DNA of 64,000 bases from Rhipicephalus microplus (lineage: Eukaryota; Arthropoda; Arachnida; Ixodida; Ixodidae). The position numbers and the translations under genes were made by a program. Below the pieces are notes generated by a model. That model saw only the letters and a program-made list of their open reading frames with translations. It was not told the DNA's origin and did not search any database. Numbering within the stretch: position 1 is the first letter of the stretch; the number at the start of each line of letters is the position of its first letter. The stretch is from positions 108,740,145 to 108,804,144 of the forward strand of contig NC_134709.1 in NCBI RefSeq assembly GCF_043290135.1. Direction: 5' to 3'. Positions 13,283 through 22,655 of the stretch are shown here, in pieces.

Positions 13283-13317
13283 AAATTTTATCGTGCTAAT
13301 GTGGCACGATAAAATTT
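13283..13317. repeat. Perfect 14-bp inverted repeat
   Basis: AAATTTTATCGTGC (13283-13296) and its exact reverse complement (13304-13317) are separated by 7 bases. A stem-loop of unknown role. Confidence 0.7.
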
Positions 13318-13319
13318 GG

Positions 13320-14585
13320 AGGAGGCACGATCGAGTGCGTCTTTCTAGGTTACTTCGGAAACAGTCTTTCTTCCTGCAATGTTAATCAAACTTGTTCGAT
13401 TTATTTCACTAGATAATCTCCGTGATTGCTACTGTATTGACACCAATTAATTTCTATTGCCTTTTCGCCAACTGTAATACATTCGTTTCTTTCTTCGGAT
13501 TCTGTTAGTATTATTGCTTTTTATCAACCTTTCCTGCGCAATGTTTTGATGCTTTTGTTTTCCCACTCCTGCATGGGCCCAGTGGTCTGCAGTGTTTCTG
13601 TCAATAGTAATAATAAATAAATACTGTATGCTTTTTTTTAAAAAAGACACTAACAAGAAAGACGTCACAGCAATGCACACGAGCCGCCCCCCCCCTCCCT
13701 CGCCCCCCCCCCCTTAGGCTCGAAATACAAAAAGGAAACGGACTTCCATTTTATACATCAGTACGAAAGAACCTATGAAGGCGAAGTAGGGGTTGGCATT
13801 ATTGTCTCCTTTACGCAACACCCTGCTTTGTGTTTATTTCTTATTTTTTCCTTCTTTTTGTTTAAACATTATTTGATTAGTGCTTGTTTTTCATACTTCA
13901 GTTTCATAGTTAAAAAACAGCGCGGGAACAGCGCGTACGAGACAGGATTAGTGGTAGTCTGATTTCATCTGTCTGGTCCTTAATATTTTTATGCTGTGTG
14001 TGTGTGTGTGTGTTTTTTTTTTTTGGTTTTCACTATGAATGTATACCAACAAGATATACTTCTCACGTAATTCTTTATTTCCGTTCGCATGGCCTACTCG
14101 AGTGTGGTCGTCTCTCCAGTAGCAGCATTTTTGTTTCGCATTTCCTCTGTCGTTTGCTGCCTGATATATTCTAACTCAAAATGTTGCGGCATCTTAAAAA
14201 AAAAAGTGTACTTTGTATTTTCTTTTCTGAACTCATCTGAGTGAATGCACTGACAGAAGCCGCATGATGTTTCAACTTTATGTAAAAACTCTTCACATAA
14301 TGTTCTCACTGGAACCTGTTACGTGCGTGTATAAATAAATAAATAAATAAATATCCATTCCATATTCTTTCTACCCCCTTCACCAGCACAGAGTATAGAA
14401 CCAATCTAGAAACAGGCTAACCTATCCACCTTTGTGTGGGCGTTAGCGAGTTCCTTCTTTCATTCGTTAGAAGGCACAAAGTTCCTTCCCTTTTCTTTCT
14501 GTCTATCTTCCTTCCTTTCGAACGTGTAGCTTCAAATTGTTATTGACATGTTTTGTAAAAAAAAATGGGGACCCTTAAGCTTCCC
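13320..14585. other. Unassigned DNA with simple repeats
   Basis: It holds C-runs at 13683-13713, a TG run followed by a T run (13994-14023), and an AAAT array at 14331-14353. The minus ORF at 14094-14309 has no recognised domain. Confidence 0.35.
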
Positions 14586-14589
14586 CTTT

Positions 14590-14900
14590 AAGAGTTGAAC
14601 CCGATAACGATATCCCGTCCCCGGTGCAGTGTAATGGGTAGCGTGCTTTAAACCACGAATGACTGAGTGTGAAATGTGTTCGAGCTTGCTATGTGCCCTC
14701 TACATGGTCTTCAGGGGATACGAGCCGTAACGTGTGTGCCCTTTGTAGTGATCGAGTGGCCGGCTTCCAACCATGAAGTCGTTATGATAATCACATGTTC
14801 TAACGCACGATAGCAGTGCATGCTTGCAACACGCATTTTTTACGGCAATATTTCATGTTGCATTGTGAAGAAGCATGCATTTAGGACGCGTGTGTTTGTA
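14590..14900 (-). repeat. Dispersed repeat copy without SINE (empty site)
   Basis: Reverse-complement counterpart of 5755-6300 with the Ruka absent. The sequence matching the insertion point is near 14845-14858 (minus AATATTGCCGTAA). Confidence 0.55.
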
Positions 14901-14904
14901 TAGA

Positions 14905-16078
14905 ACATGATAGTTGCTTCCACTGCATGCATTTCCAGGCACAGGAAGTTCCTTTCTGCCTATTTCTCAGCGCACGTGGGGCTGTGTGGTAGAACATCTG
15001 CTCACCGCGCAAACGGGTTTGATGCTCACTCGGACCAGAAAATTTTTATTATTTATTATTTATACCCCTTTCTCTATTTTTCTGTCACGGACAAGATGAA
15101 TATTTTCCTCTCGCAACCCACCACGCTGAGGCCAGAATTCCAGCAAAACCAGTTCTTTAACGTTATCGCGTTAATAGCAGGATAATAAAGATTGAAAAAC
15201 TGAATGATGCACAAACCTTCGCTCAATTTCGCATGCGACTGTGTAGGGGCTCAGCGAGTTCCCCAAACAGCCTTAAAACACGCACATCACTTCGAAACGT
15301 ATCCATACAAAAGAAAAAAAACTATGACAGCGCAACGACTTTACGCAGGATGTGTGAGTTATGCAACACGGGAATTATGCCTTTTATTTTAACAAATAGA
15401 ATGGCTCAAAATGAGTAATCAGAAGTGCGCATAATAATACGACGTTGACGCTGCAGATGAGGCCATGGCGGGAAACCATGATTAGGTGCGTGCTAACCGA
15501 TTGAGTTCCGCGAGGCGAGGGGATGGGGGGAGGGAGACAGCCGCTTTGTGTACAGCCGCAAAGCGTGTTTACGTTGAGGTGCTGACGTACTGGACCATCC
15601 GGGTGATTTCACGCGTGTTGCCAGACGGTGTTGAATAAACACACCCGTAATAGGCAGTCTCTCCGTTCAGGTTCCGCGGGGCAGCGTGCTTGACTGTGCT
15701 GGTGCCGCAAGATATCGTGCTCGGAGCACGCGTATTTTCAAGATTTGATATTTTTTATATTTTCATGATTGCATTATGAAAAGTTCACCACTGTGTTGCA
15801 GCTTACAAATGAGTCCGTGATTATTACCTCATGCGCGCACATGCGCTGGTAGGGCGCTGACAAAACAAGCAGCAGACTTCGGAATATTTATTTATTTTTT
15901 ATTTATTTCCTAGTATATACAAAACATGCTGCTTTGCGTGAGTGACTCGTCGTTACTTAGAGGTAATGACTATATGACACTTTTGAAATTGTGTACATCG
16001 GGATTAAAGCACTGTTACTGCACAGAATTTCTGTGCGCCAATCGCTGCCCATATAGGCACATAGCAACCTACGCCGGC
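14905..16078. other. Unassigned DNA
   Basis: No recognised element. Short ORFs at 14907-15185 and 15204-15392 show no domains. Confidence 0.3.
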
Positions 16079-16091
16079 GGCCTTTCAAGTG

Positions 16092-16270
16092 ATCGATTGA
16101 TTGATATGTGGGGTTTAACGTCCCAAAACCACTATATGATTATGAGAGACGCCGTAGTGGAGGACTCCAGAAATTTAGACCACCTGGGGTTCTTTAACGT
16201 GCACCCAAATCTGAGCACACGGGCCTACAACATTTCCGCCTCCATCGGAAATGCAGCCGCCGCAGCCGGG
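16092..16270 (-). mobile_element. Ruka SINE lacking its tRNA head, with 13-bp TSD
   Basis: On the minus strand it runs from GGCTGCGGCGGCTGC through the body to the CAATCAATCGAT-type tail. The whole tRNA-like head with the A and B boxes is absent. Exact direct repeats GGCCTTTCAAGTG flank it (16079-16091 and 16271-16283), so it is a single 5'-truncated insertion and not a decayed full copy. Confidence 0.93.
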
Positions 16271-16419
16271 GGCCTTTCAAGTGCAACGCCCCTAAAATTA
16301 AATAAAAAGTACTGAAGCTTCAATGTCGCCGCAAGGGAGAACATTGGCGACTGGCTGTAACATACACGACACCCAAACAGTTCCCCAATAGCAGGAAGTG
16401 TACACGCTGTCTTGCAACG

Positions 16420-16640
16420 TCAAATGAAACCCGAACCACGGCAAGCATTCACATTGGCAATCAGTGTGTGCCGTTCAGTCATCAGTGATTTTGCAGCGCT
16501 GCTCTTGTACAAGATGATCACAGAATGGCACGCACTATGTGCACTACCACAGTCCCTTAATACCGTTCTGGTCACGAAACTTCTCCGTCACTCTATGGGA
16601 GAGCTTGATATGGTGCGAAGAGCGGCCGCTACGCGGCGCA
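16420..16640 (-). repeat. Promoter-like dispersed repeat, copy 1
   Basis: It shares AATGAAACCCGAA...CGGCAAGCATT and GTCC(C)TTAATACCGTTCTGGTCACGAAACT with 18830-18985, which lies in the opposite orientation. The two copies flank the THAP ORF and face each other. Confidence 0.5.
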
Positions 16641-16812
16641 AGCCGTCCTAGGGGGGCCATCGCCCCGCTGCGCCCGGCGGAACGCACTGGCCGCGGCGGC
16701 ATCCCGAAGGCGTTGTGTGGTGGCAGCTCGCGGTTTCTGCATCAGCGAAACGTGAACTTCATGTGCCAGTGCACCGTGCTCAAGGTGGACGGCATGAAAA
16801 TTCGAATGAACA

Positions 16813-17202
16813 ATGCCTAAGACGTGCTGTGTGACGGGTTGCAGCTCCGGATACCGAAGCAACAAAGAAAAGGCGTCGCTCTTCTGTTTCCCAAGTAGCG
16901 CCGAACTCCGAGAGGAATGGAAGCGAGCTAAACCGCGGTTGGAAGCTGGCGGTTTCAGCTTCGAAAGTAAGAACGTTCGGGTGTGCGAAAAGCATTTTGA
17001 TGCTAGCGACGTTGTGAGAACCGACGAGCACATCGTGAACGGGGTGGTCGTGTCGCTTCAGCGAGAGAGACCGAGGCTTCGCACGAACGCCGTTCCAAGA
17101 ATTTTTGACGGGCTCCCGGCGTACCTGACAAAGCCGAAACCGCGTTCATGGCCTGCGACTCAGAGGCAACCAGCGAAGAGGCGGCGCGAATTGTCACCGT
17201 AA
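16813..17202 (+). CDS. THAP-domain zinc-finger protein (129 aa), apparently single exon
   Basis: THAP domains are sequence-specific DNA-binding modules found in transcription regulators and in P-element-type transposases. The protein begins MPKTCCVTGC. The C2CH zinc ligands are Cys6 (or 5), Cys10, Cys58 and His61. Invariant-type residues Trp36 and Pro27 are present, and AVPRIF at 93-98 matches the AVPxxF box that closes the domain. A short basic tail (residues 105-129, rich in K/R/P) could act as a nuclear localisation signal. The start has a good context (AACAATGCC), and starting within four residues of the first cysteine is usual for the family. There is no transposase domain after it. An AATAAA lies at 17697-17702. 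It may be a small host gene, a first-exon remnant of a larger THAP gene, or a domesticated piece of a P-like transposon. Confidence 0.8.
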   Translation: MPKTCCVTGCSSGYRSNKEKASLFCFPSSAELREEWKRAKPRLEAGGFSFESKNVRVCEKHFDASDVVRTDEHIVNGVVVSLQRERPRLRTNAVPRIFDGLPAYLTKPKPRSWPATQRQPAKRRRELSP

Positions 17203-17715
17203 TGCGCAGCAGTGGAATGCCAAAATGTCAACACCGACTCGGCAGGAGAAGTGTCTGTTGCACTTTTTAGGGACAACAGCTGTGGTTGTACACTTTTTTT
17301 AGATGTAGATTACATTTCTTCACTCGAGAAAAAACAAAGCCTCGCGGGCAACTGTGCGCAGTTCATGCCCTGCAAGTGGTGGGCGGAAGCCACAGTGTTA
17401 AGCATAATGGCTGTGTATGTGAGCACGCCTTCCCATTTGTATATAGTGTTGTATATATTGTATACATTACACTGTAATATTTTCGTACTATTCATATTTA
17501 TCTGCATATAGTGTAAATAGTGTATATTCAAATACAGTTTATTTTAGGCAGTGAGCTAAGGCAGAGTGCAGCTGTTAATGAAACGAAACACACATTGTAC
17601 AGTAGAGTCACAGATTGTGTAACATTGCTCAGAACAGCTGCAATAGTTTCTAGTGCTTTTCTTCTCCAAAGTGTTGTTCTCAGTGTATTTTGTGTAAATA
17701 AATGTTTTCCAACTT
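17203..17715 (+). other. Likely 3' UTR of the THAP gene
   Basis: AT-rich, non-coding sequence downstream of the stop, ending in GTAAATAAATG with AATAAA at 17697-17702. Assignment to the THAP transcript is inferred from position only. Confidence 0.5.
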
Positions 17716-18825
17716 TCTCCCCATTACATGCCTCATATGTGAATCTCCCATTCATAAGTACACACCTGACTACTAGGCGGCGTATCATTAGCACCAAGTT
17801 TAAGATTTATTGCATGCCTGAAATCATAAACGCCCTTCCCCCCCTCCCACCCAAAAAATAAAAACAAATGTGTGATGAGGTACCTCGGTAGTGGCAGAGG
17901 CGGCTAAGCGACTAGCACTGGCATCAAAAGGAACTTCCAGATTAGGCTGCTGTACTTCCGTTCCCGGAGAAATCATGGGTTGTCGGCCGGTAAATAATAA
18001 TGCCCTAAACAGTAAACACAAGGAAACGTCAAGCGGCGGGTGTCCCGTGTAAACTGCGTGGAAAGAAGTGATCAATCAAATGTTGGGCACGTTTAGAGCG
18101 GTCGTGAAAGCCCTCGGCATCGAAAGTCCCCGCGTCAAAAAAGCGATCGGCGCTCACAAACGTGTGTCCAAAACAACTGCGCATTTGGGTATAAACTCAA
18201 TTGAAAGGTCTGGAATAAAACTTCTGGCTCAACCATTCAGTTCATTTGAATACTTGGGTAGTAGCGCGCGAGAGGCGAGCCGGATATAAACCAATGTGAT
18301 TGCTCCTGTACTACCCAGTAGTGTTTCATTTCTTTCACCTTCCTCCCCCTATTAGCCGCCCTACCAGAATATAAAGCTCACCTACCGCATAAGCATAATC
18401 GCCCTTTGACCGGGCGCAAATACAAACATGTTGTCGAGCAGATCAAGCAGTAGCTGCTCGCATCAAGAGCATGGAGCATAAGCATCGTCTTTCAACACTT
18501 GCGAGCTATAGCTCGCAAGTACCGCTTCGAGGCATCGTAAGTATGCATATAATTGGGCTATGAGACAATTATTGACACAATGCGTTATCGCGCGGTGTGA
18601 GAACACTTTTAATGCACTGCTGTTTATAAGGTGGGCCCGCACTTCCAAGTAAACTACGCGCGCGTTCCAAAGTAAACAGCTCTCATTCGTCGTCGACACT
18701 GGATCCCGTTTCAACTTATTTATCTGGTGGCATTGATGCGTTCAGAGACGTTTAAAAAAAGGTAACAGGAAGAACAGCACGCACATAATCGCTTCGAAAC
18801 GTCGGCCGCAGTGCGCATACAAGCC
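17716..18825. other. Unassigned DNA with a perfect 24-bp palindrome
   Basis: 18497-18520 reads ACTTGCGAGCTA followed by its exact reverse complement. A minus-strand ORF (17878-18075) ends at a donor-like GAG/GTACCT and a plus ORF occupies 18068-18289. Neither has a domain I recognise. Confidence 0.35.
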
Positions 18826-18829
18826 CAGC

Positions 18830-18985
18830 AGTGGCGGCGGCTTGTGGCCCCCATACGGCGGGTGGCGCCTCTAGCGACAGATTTTGTCCCTATATCAACC
18901 TTCGGGCGGAGTTTCGTGACCAGAAAAAAATTGAAGGACTCTGGCACTACTAATGCTTGCCGCCTTTCGGGTTTCATTCGACACC
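18830..18985 (+). repeat. Promoter-like dispersed repeat, copy 2
   Basis: Its reverse complement matches 16420-16640 in blocks (AATGAAACCCGAA, GGCAAGCATT, CTGGTCACGAAACT), with about 90 bp missing relative to copy 1. A weaker relative of the neighbouring sequence (TTTCATTYRACACCGATAGC) recurs at about 24980-25005. Confidence 0.5.
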
Positions 18986-19904
18986 GATAGCACTCGTACG
19001 CCGTCCAGCAGTCACGTACGCAACTTTCATTCCTTTGCGATCCCGTCACAAGCGTTTGTGTCACCCTTTTGGTACCGCAATCCGCACTTGACGAGCTGTC
19101 AAGCTTTTTCTTTGTGTTTTTGCGAAGCAACCGACTCATTTTATCGAGCCTTACTTAGCACAAGCTTAGAGGGAGCAGCGCTGCTGAAGCGCGGTTGAGA
19201 GCGGAGTCCACAAACTGACGTCACACGCGAGAGGGCGCCCCTCCAAGATCTCGAGGCCAATAGTGCGCGCCATTCATGCTTCACTATACTGACAGGCATG
19301 CACATCTGGTTTGGCAGCACTGCCGATCCCACTTTTGGTAGAGTTCTTGATTGTTCTCTTGTTCAGGCACGCTGATGGGTTGAAAATGGTTGTCGGCGTA
19401 GGTATTCCTTGGTCATTTCACTTTTACTTCCTTTCAGTTCTCTTTTATTTCACTCCAGTTGGAATATGATAACTAGAACAGAGACGACAAGTCGGGCTGT
19501 AAAGGGATCGCGCTGTGCTTCCAAACCACTGGATAGGCGCGCCTGTCAGGAGCCATGGCTCGACTGCGCTCCCTGTACCGTATCATTTTTTTATGAACAC
19601 GTGAGGAATACGTGAGCGCATGGCATGAGCACTCCAGCGTCTACTTGCAACGCGCTCAAGCGGGAGCGAGAGCAACCAGACTTTAAACTAATTTTATTTA
19701 TTTATTTATTTATCACATACTGCGGACCAAGTATGGTCCATGCAGGAGAGGGCAATACAGTACAAAATTCTTCTACATACATACACTTCCGCTGCAGTAT
19801 ACATTCACTGCAGAACAAAATTCATGTACATTAAAAACTCATGAAAAACAAAGGACAAATACAGGCAAAGAAGCAGACTTAAGCAACAAAAAAAGGGTAT
19901 AGTT

Positions 19905-22652
19905 TCATCTCGGCGTGTTGAGCATAGGGGAATCATGGGGCAGAGCATTCCAATCAGAGACAGTTCTCGGGAAAAATGAATACTTGTAAATGTTAGTGCG
20001 TGCAAATATAGGTGTAATGCTACGACTATGTTTATGACGTGAAGACCTGGTTGTGTCCTGTGTTATGTAATCTGGTGCGTGCAATCCTGATCTGGAAAAG
20101 TATAAAAGGCGGAAAAAGTTAAGCCGTGCAGTTTTCCTTCGATCGGCCAAAAGTTGGAGGTTCGCATCCTGCAACAGGGCTGACGGCGAATCGCGATATC
20201 TATACCGGTTGTATATAAATCGAGCAGCTAATCGTTGTATTTTTTCTATTTTCTGTATATTACCAGCTGTGTGGGGGTCCCACACAATGCTGGCATATTC
20301 AAGAGAAGGACGAACTATGACTTTATAGGCTCTAAGTTTTAGTGAACTAGAAGAACGACCCAATTTATATTTTAGAAAGCCTAATTTTCTCCTGGCAGCA
20401 GAACATATATCATCAATATGTGCTGTCCAGGTAAGCTTCGATGTAATCGTTACGCCCAAGTACTTGAATTCTTCTACTTGCCTGATAGCGTATCCACCTA
20501 CATTATAAGTAAACTCCAGTTTTCGGATTTTGTTACTCAGACATAAATATACAGTTTTCTCAAAATTAATTACCATTTCCCACTTTTTACACCATTCTTT
20601 TATGTAGATTAAGTTCTCACACAAGTCATGCTGGTCAGAGATAGAATTTATGGTATTAAAAATTATGCAATCGTCTGCAAATAACTTAACAGACACGCCA
20701 GGTCGGATGGCTTGAACTAAATCGTTAATATAAATATTAAATAGTATAGGCCCGAGAACTGACCCTTGCGGGACTCCAGATAACACCCCCAAATACCCAG
20801 AGGTGAAACCGTTTATATCTACGAACTGTTTTCTGTTCGTTAAGTATGCTATGACCCAGTTAATTATTTCCGGAGGAATGCCAATAACCTTCATCTTATC
20901 TATTAGCTTGATATGCGGGACCTTGTCGAAGGCCTTGGAAAAGTCCATAAAGATGACATCAACCTGTCCAGACTTGTCCAGAACTTTGGAGAACTCGTTA
21001 ACAGTTGCTAATAATTGTGTGGTGGTAGATAATCCCCGTCGGAAGCCATGTTGCGCGCTGTGAATTACTTTATTTTGTTCAAGAAAAGTATTTAAATATT
21101 TCGCTATAATATGTTCAAGTAATTTGCAACAAATACAGGTAAGGGAGATTGGTCGATAATTACTGACTAATAATCTGTTGCCTTTCTTAAATACCGGAAT
21201 TACACGTGCTAGCAGCCAATCGTCGGGCACTGAACTAGTTTTAATCGAAACATCAAATATTATTACTAGGAATCTAGCTATAATTTCAGCATACCTCTTT
21301 AGAAAAACAGCTGGGATACCGTCAGGGCCGGTCGATTTTTTTACGTCTAGCCGCAATAATAGTTCTGTCACCCCTTCCAAGGATATATTTATTAGGCTTG
21401 AAGGACCTGGCACCGTCATAATACTCAAGTTTTGTGGTCTTGAGAAAACGCTCTGAAAGTAGGAATTAAATGCGTTTGCTATTTCGTTTTTATTTGTGAC
21501 AGTGGTTTCTCCGTTCATTATTTCATCAGGGATACGGTTGTCTTTGTTTTGCAAGAACTGGTAAAATTTTCGTGGACTCTCTGCCGCAAAGCGGCCTAGT
21601 GTCTCGGTGTAATAATGTTCCCTAGCCTCCTTCAACTTGGATGCTAAAGTATCTCTTAGATCGTGCAGAACTACATCATTAGCTATTTTTTGCTTTCTAC
21701 GCCTTTTAATTTTGCGTTTTAGGTGAATTAGATCGCGCGTTATCCAGGGGTTTGTACGGCCAACTTTTTTAAGTTTATCTGGAACGAAATTGCGAATGCA
21801 GAAGTGGCAATAAAATTTGAATTGTGTCCATAGCGAGTTAACACTGCCGTCGCAAAATGATAGCAAAGCTTCTTCTAGGTAGTGAACAATCTGGAAATCG
21901 TCTGCAGCAGAATACTGTTTTACAACTACGGGCTCAGGTCTAGATGACCTTGTTCTACGTGGTAAAGAACAATTGAAATTGACCAATTTGTGATCAGAAA
22001 TGCCATCTAAAACTGTTGCCATACAGGATTCAAAACTTGAGGAACAGAAAACGAGATCTAGTATTGAAGAAGCTGAACTTGTCACGCGCGTAGGATCAAG
22101 AACTGTTTGCGTAAGGGAGTAAGCAAGCGACATGTCTAGTAATATTTCAGCACTCTGCACATCAATAGAACCACATTTCATCGATTCCCAATGTATGCCT
22201 GGCATATTAAAATCACCTGCAATAATAATGTTTTGATTTCGGTATTTTTCTAAGTGCTCGTACAGGTCTATCAAGAAAGCCGGTGGGGCGCCAGGGGGCC
22301 TATAGACTCCCGCAATAATAATAGGGTTACCAGCAATTACAGCTTTACAAAAAACACTTTCGTGGCAGCTATTAATATCAGGCAAGGAAACGGACGATAC
22401 CTCGCGTTTAACAAGGATAGCAACTCCGCCCCCTCTTGTTTGACGATCTTTCCGATAACATGTGTGTGAAGGAGGAAATATGCAATTATCTGGAATTCGA
22501 GGGTGCAACCATGTCTCCGATATTACTGCTACGTGTGGGTCGTAAGAAAGCAAAAGGTGCTCGAGTTGCTCTTGCTTGTTGCATACACTTTGTGCATTCA
22601 GGCACAGCAATCGGAAAGCCTTTTGCGCATGCTCAGTTTTATTTTGGGTTTG
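19905..22652 (-). CDS. Retrotransposon ORF2: APE-type endonuclease and reverse transcriptase
   Basis: This enzyme nicks the target and primes cDNA synthesis. Numbering is from the TTG at 22610, where LCLNAQSV begins. The endonuclease spans about 1-225 with SETWL (31-35), GGGVAI (60-65), VYRPP (102-106), GDFN (132-135), LDLVF (184-188) and the catalytic SDH (215-217). The RT follows with TGPDGIP, YRPISLT, MDFSKAFDKV (motif A), GVPQGSVLGP (motif B) and FADDC (motif C, codons at 20681-20670), and a thumb/C-terminal part ending near SFFPRTVSDWNALP. There is no in-frame ATG before the endonuclease core. From the ORF1 UGA at 22655-22653 the frame is open and starts QTQNKTEHAQ. Expression by UGA readthrough, reinitiation or a non-AUG start is therefore likely. 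Confidence 0.9.
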   Translation of the reverse strand, partial: QTQNKTEHAQKAFRLLCLNAQSVCNKQEQLEHLLLSYDPHVAVISETWLHPRIPDNCIFPPSHTCYRKDRQTRGGGVAILVKREVSSVSLPDINSCHESVFCKAVIAGNPIIIAGVYRPPGAPPAFLIDLYEHLEKYRNQNIIIAGDFNMPGIHWESMKCGSIDVQSAEILLDMSLAYSLTQTVLDPTRVTSSASSILDLVFCSSSFESCMATVLDGISDHKLVNFNCSLPRRTRSSRPEPVVVKQYSAADDFQIVHYLEEALLSFCDGSVNSLWTQFKFYCHFCIRNFVPDKLKKVGRTNPWITRDLIHLKRKIKRRRKQKIANDVVLHDLRDTLASKLKEAREHYYTETLGRFAAESPRKFYQFLQNKDNRIPDEIMNGETTVTNKNEIANAFNSYFQSVFSRPQNLSIMTVPGPSSLINISLEGVTELLLRLDVKKSTGPDGIPAVFLKRYAEIIARFLVIIFDVSIKTSSVPDDWLLARVIPVFKKGNRLLVSNYRPISLTCICCKLLEHIIAKYLNTFLEQNKVIHSAQHGFRRGLSTTTQLLATVNEFSKVLDKSGQVDVIFMDFSKAFDKVPHIKLIDKMKVIGIPPEIINWVIAYLTNRKQFVDINGFTSGYLGVLSGVPQGSVLGPILFNIYINDLVQAIRPGVSVKLFADDCIIFNTINSISDQHDLCENLIYIKEWCKKWEMVINFEKTVYLCLSNKIRKLEFTYNVGGYAIRQVEEFKYLGVTITSKLTWTAHIDDICSAARRKLGFLKYKLGRSSSSLKLRAYKVIVRPSLEYASIVWDPHTAGNIQKIEKIQRLAARFIYNRYRYRDSPSALLQDANLQLLADRRKTARLNFFRLLYFSRSGLHAPDYITQDTTRSSRHKHSRSITPIFARTNIYKYSFFPRTVSDWNALPHDSPMLNTPR

Positions 22653-22655
22653 TCA
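22653..22655 (-). promoter_or_regulatory. Single UGA (UGA-C context) between in-frame ORF1 and ORF2
   Basis: The minus strand reads GAA AAA TGA CAA ACC CAA AAT AAA. Both ORFs are in the same frame (24338 and 22610 differ by a multiple of 3), and this is the only stop between 24338 and 19905. UGA followed by C is the leakiest tetranucleotide for readthrough in eukaryotes. The downstream CAA ACC is not one of the best-known stimulatory contexts. A recent mutation creating the stop cannot be excluded. Confidence 0.7.

Noticed and set aside
20803..21063. Plus-strand ORFs across 20.8-22.9 kb and 23.7-24.4 kb
   Set aside because: Antisense shadows of the minus-strand LINE ORFs.
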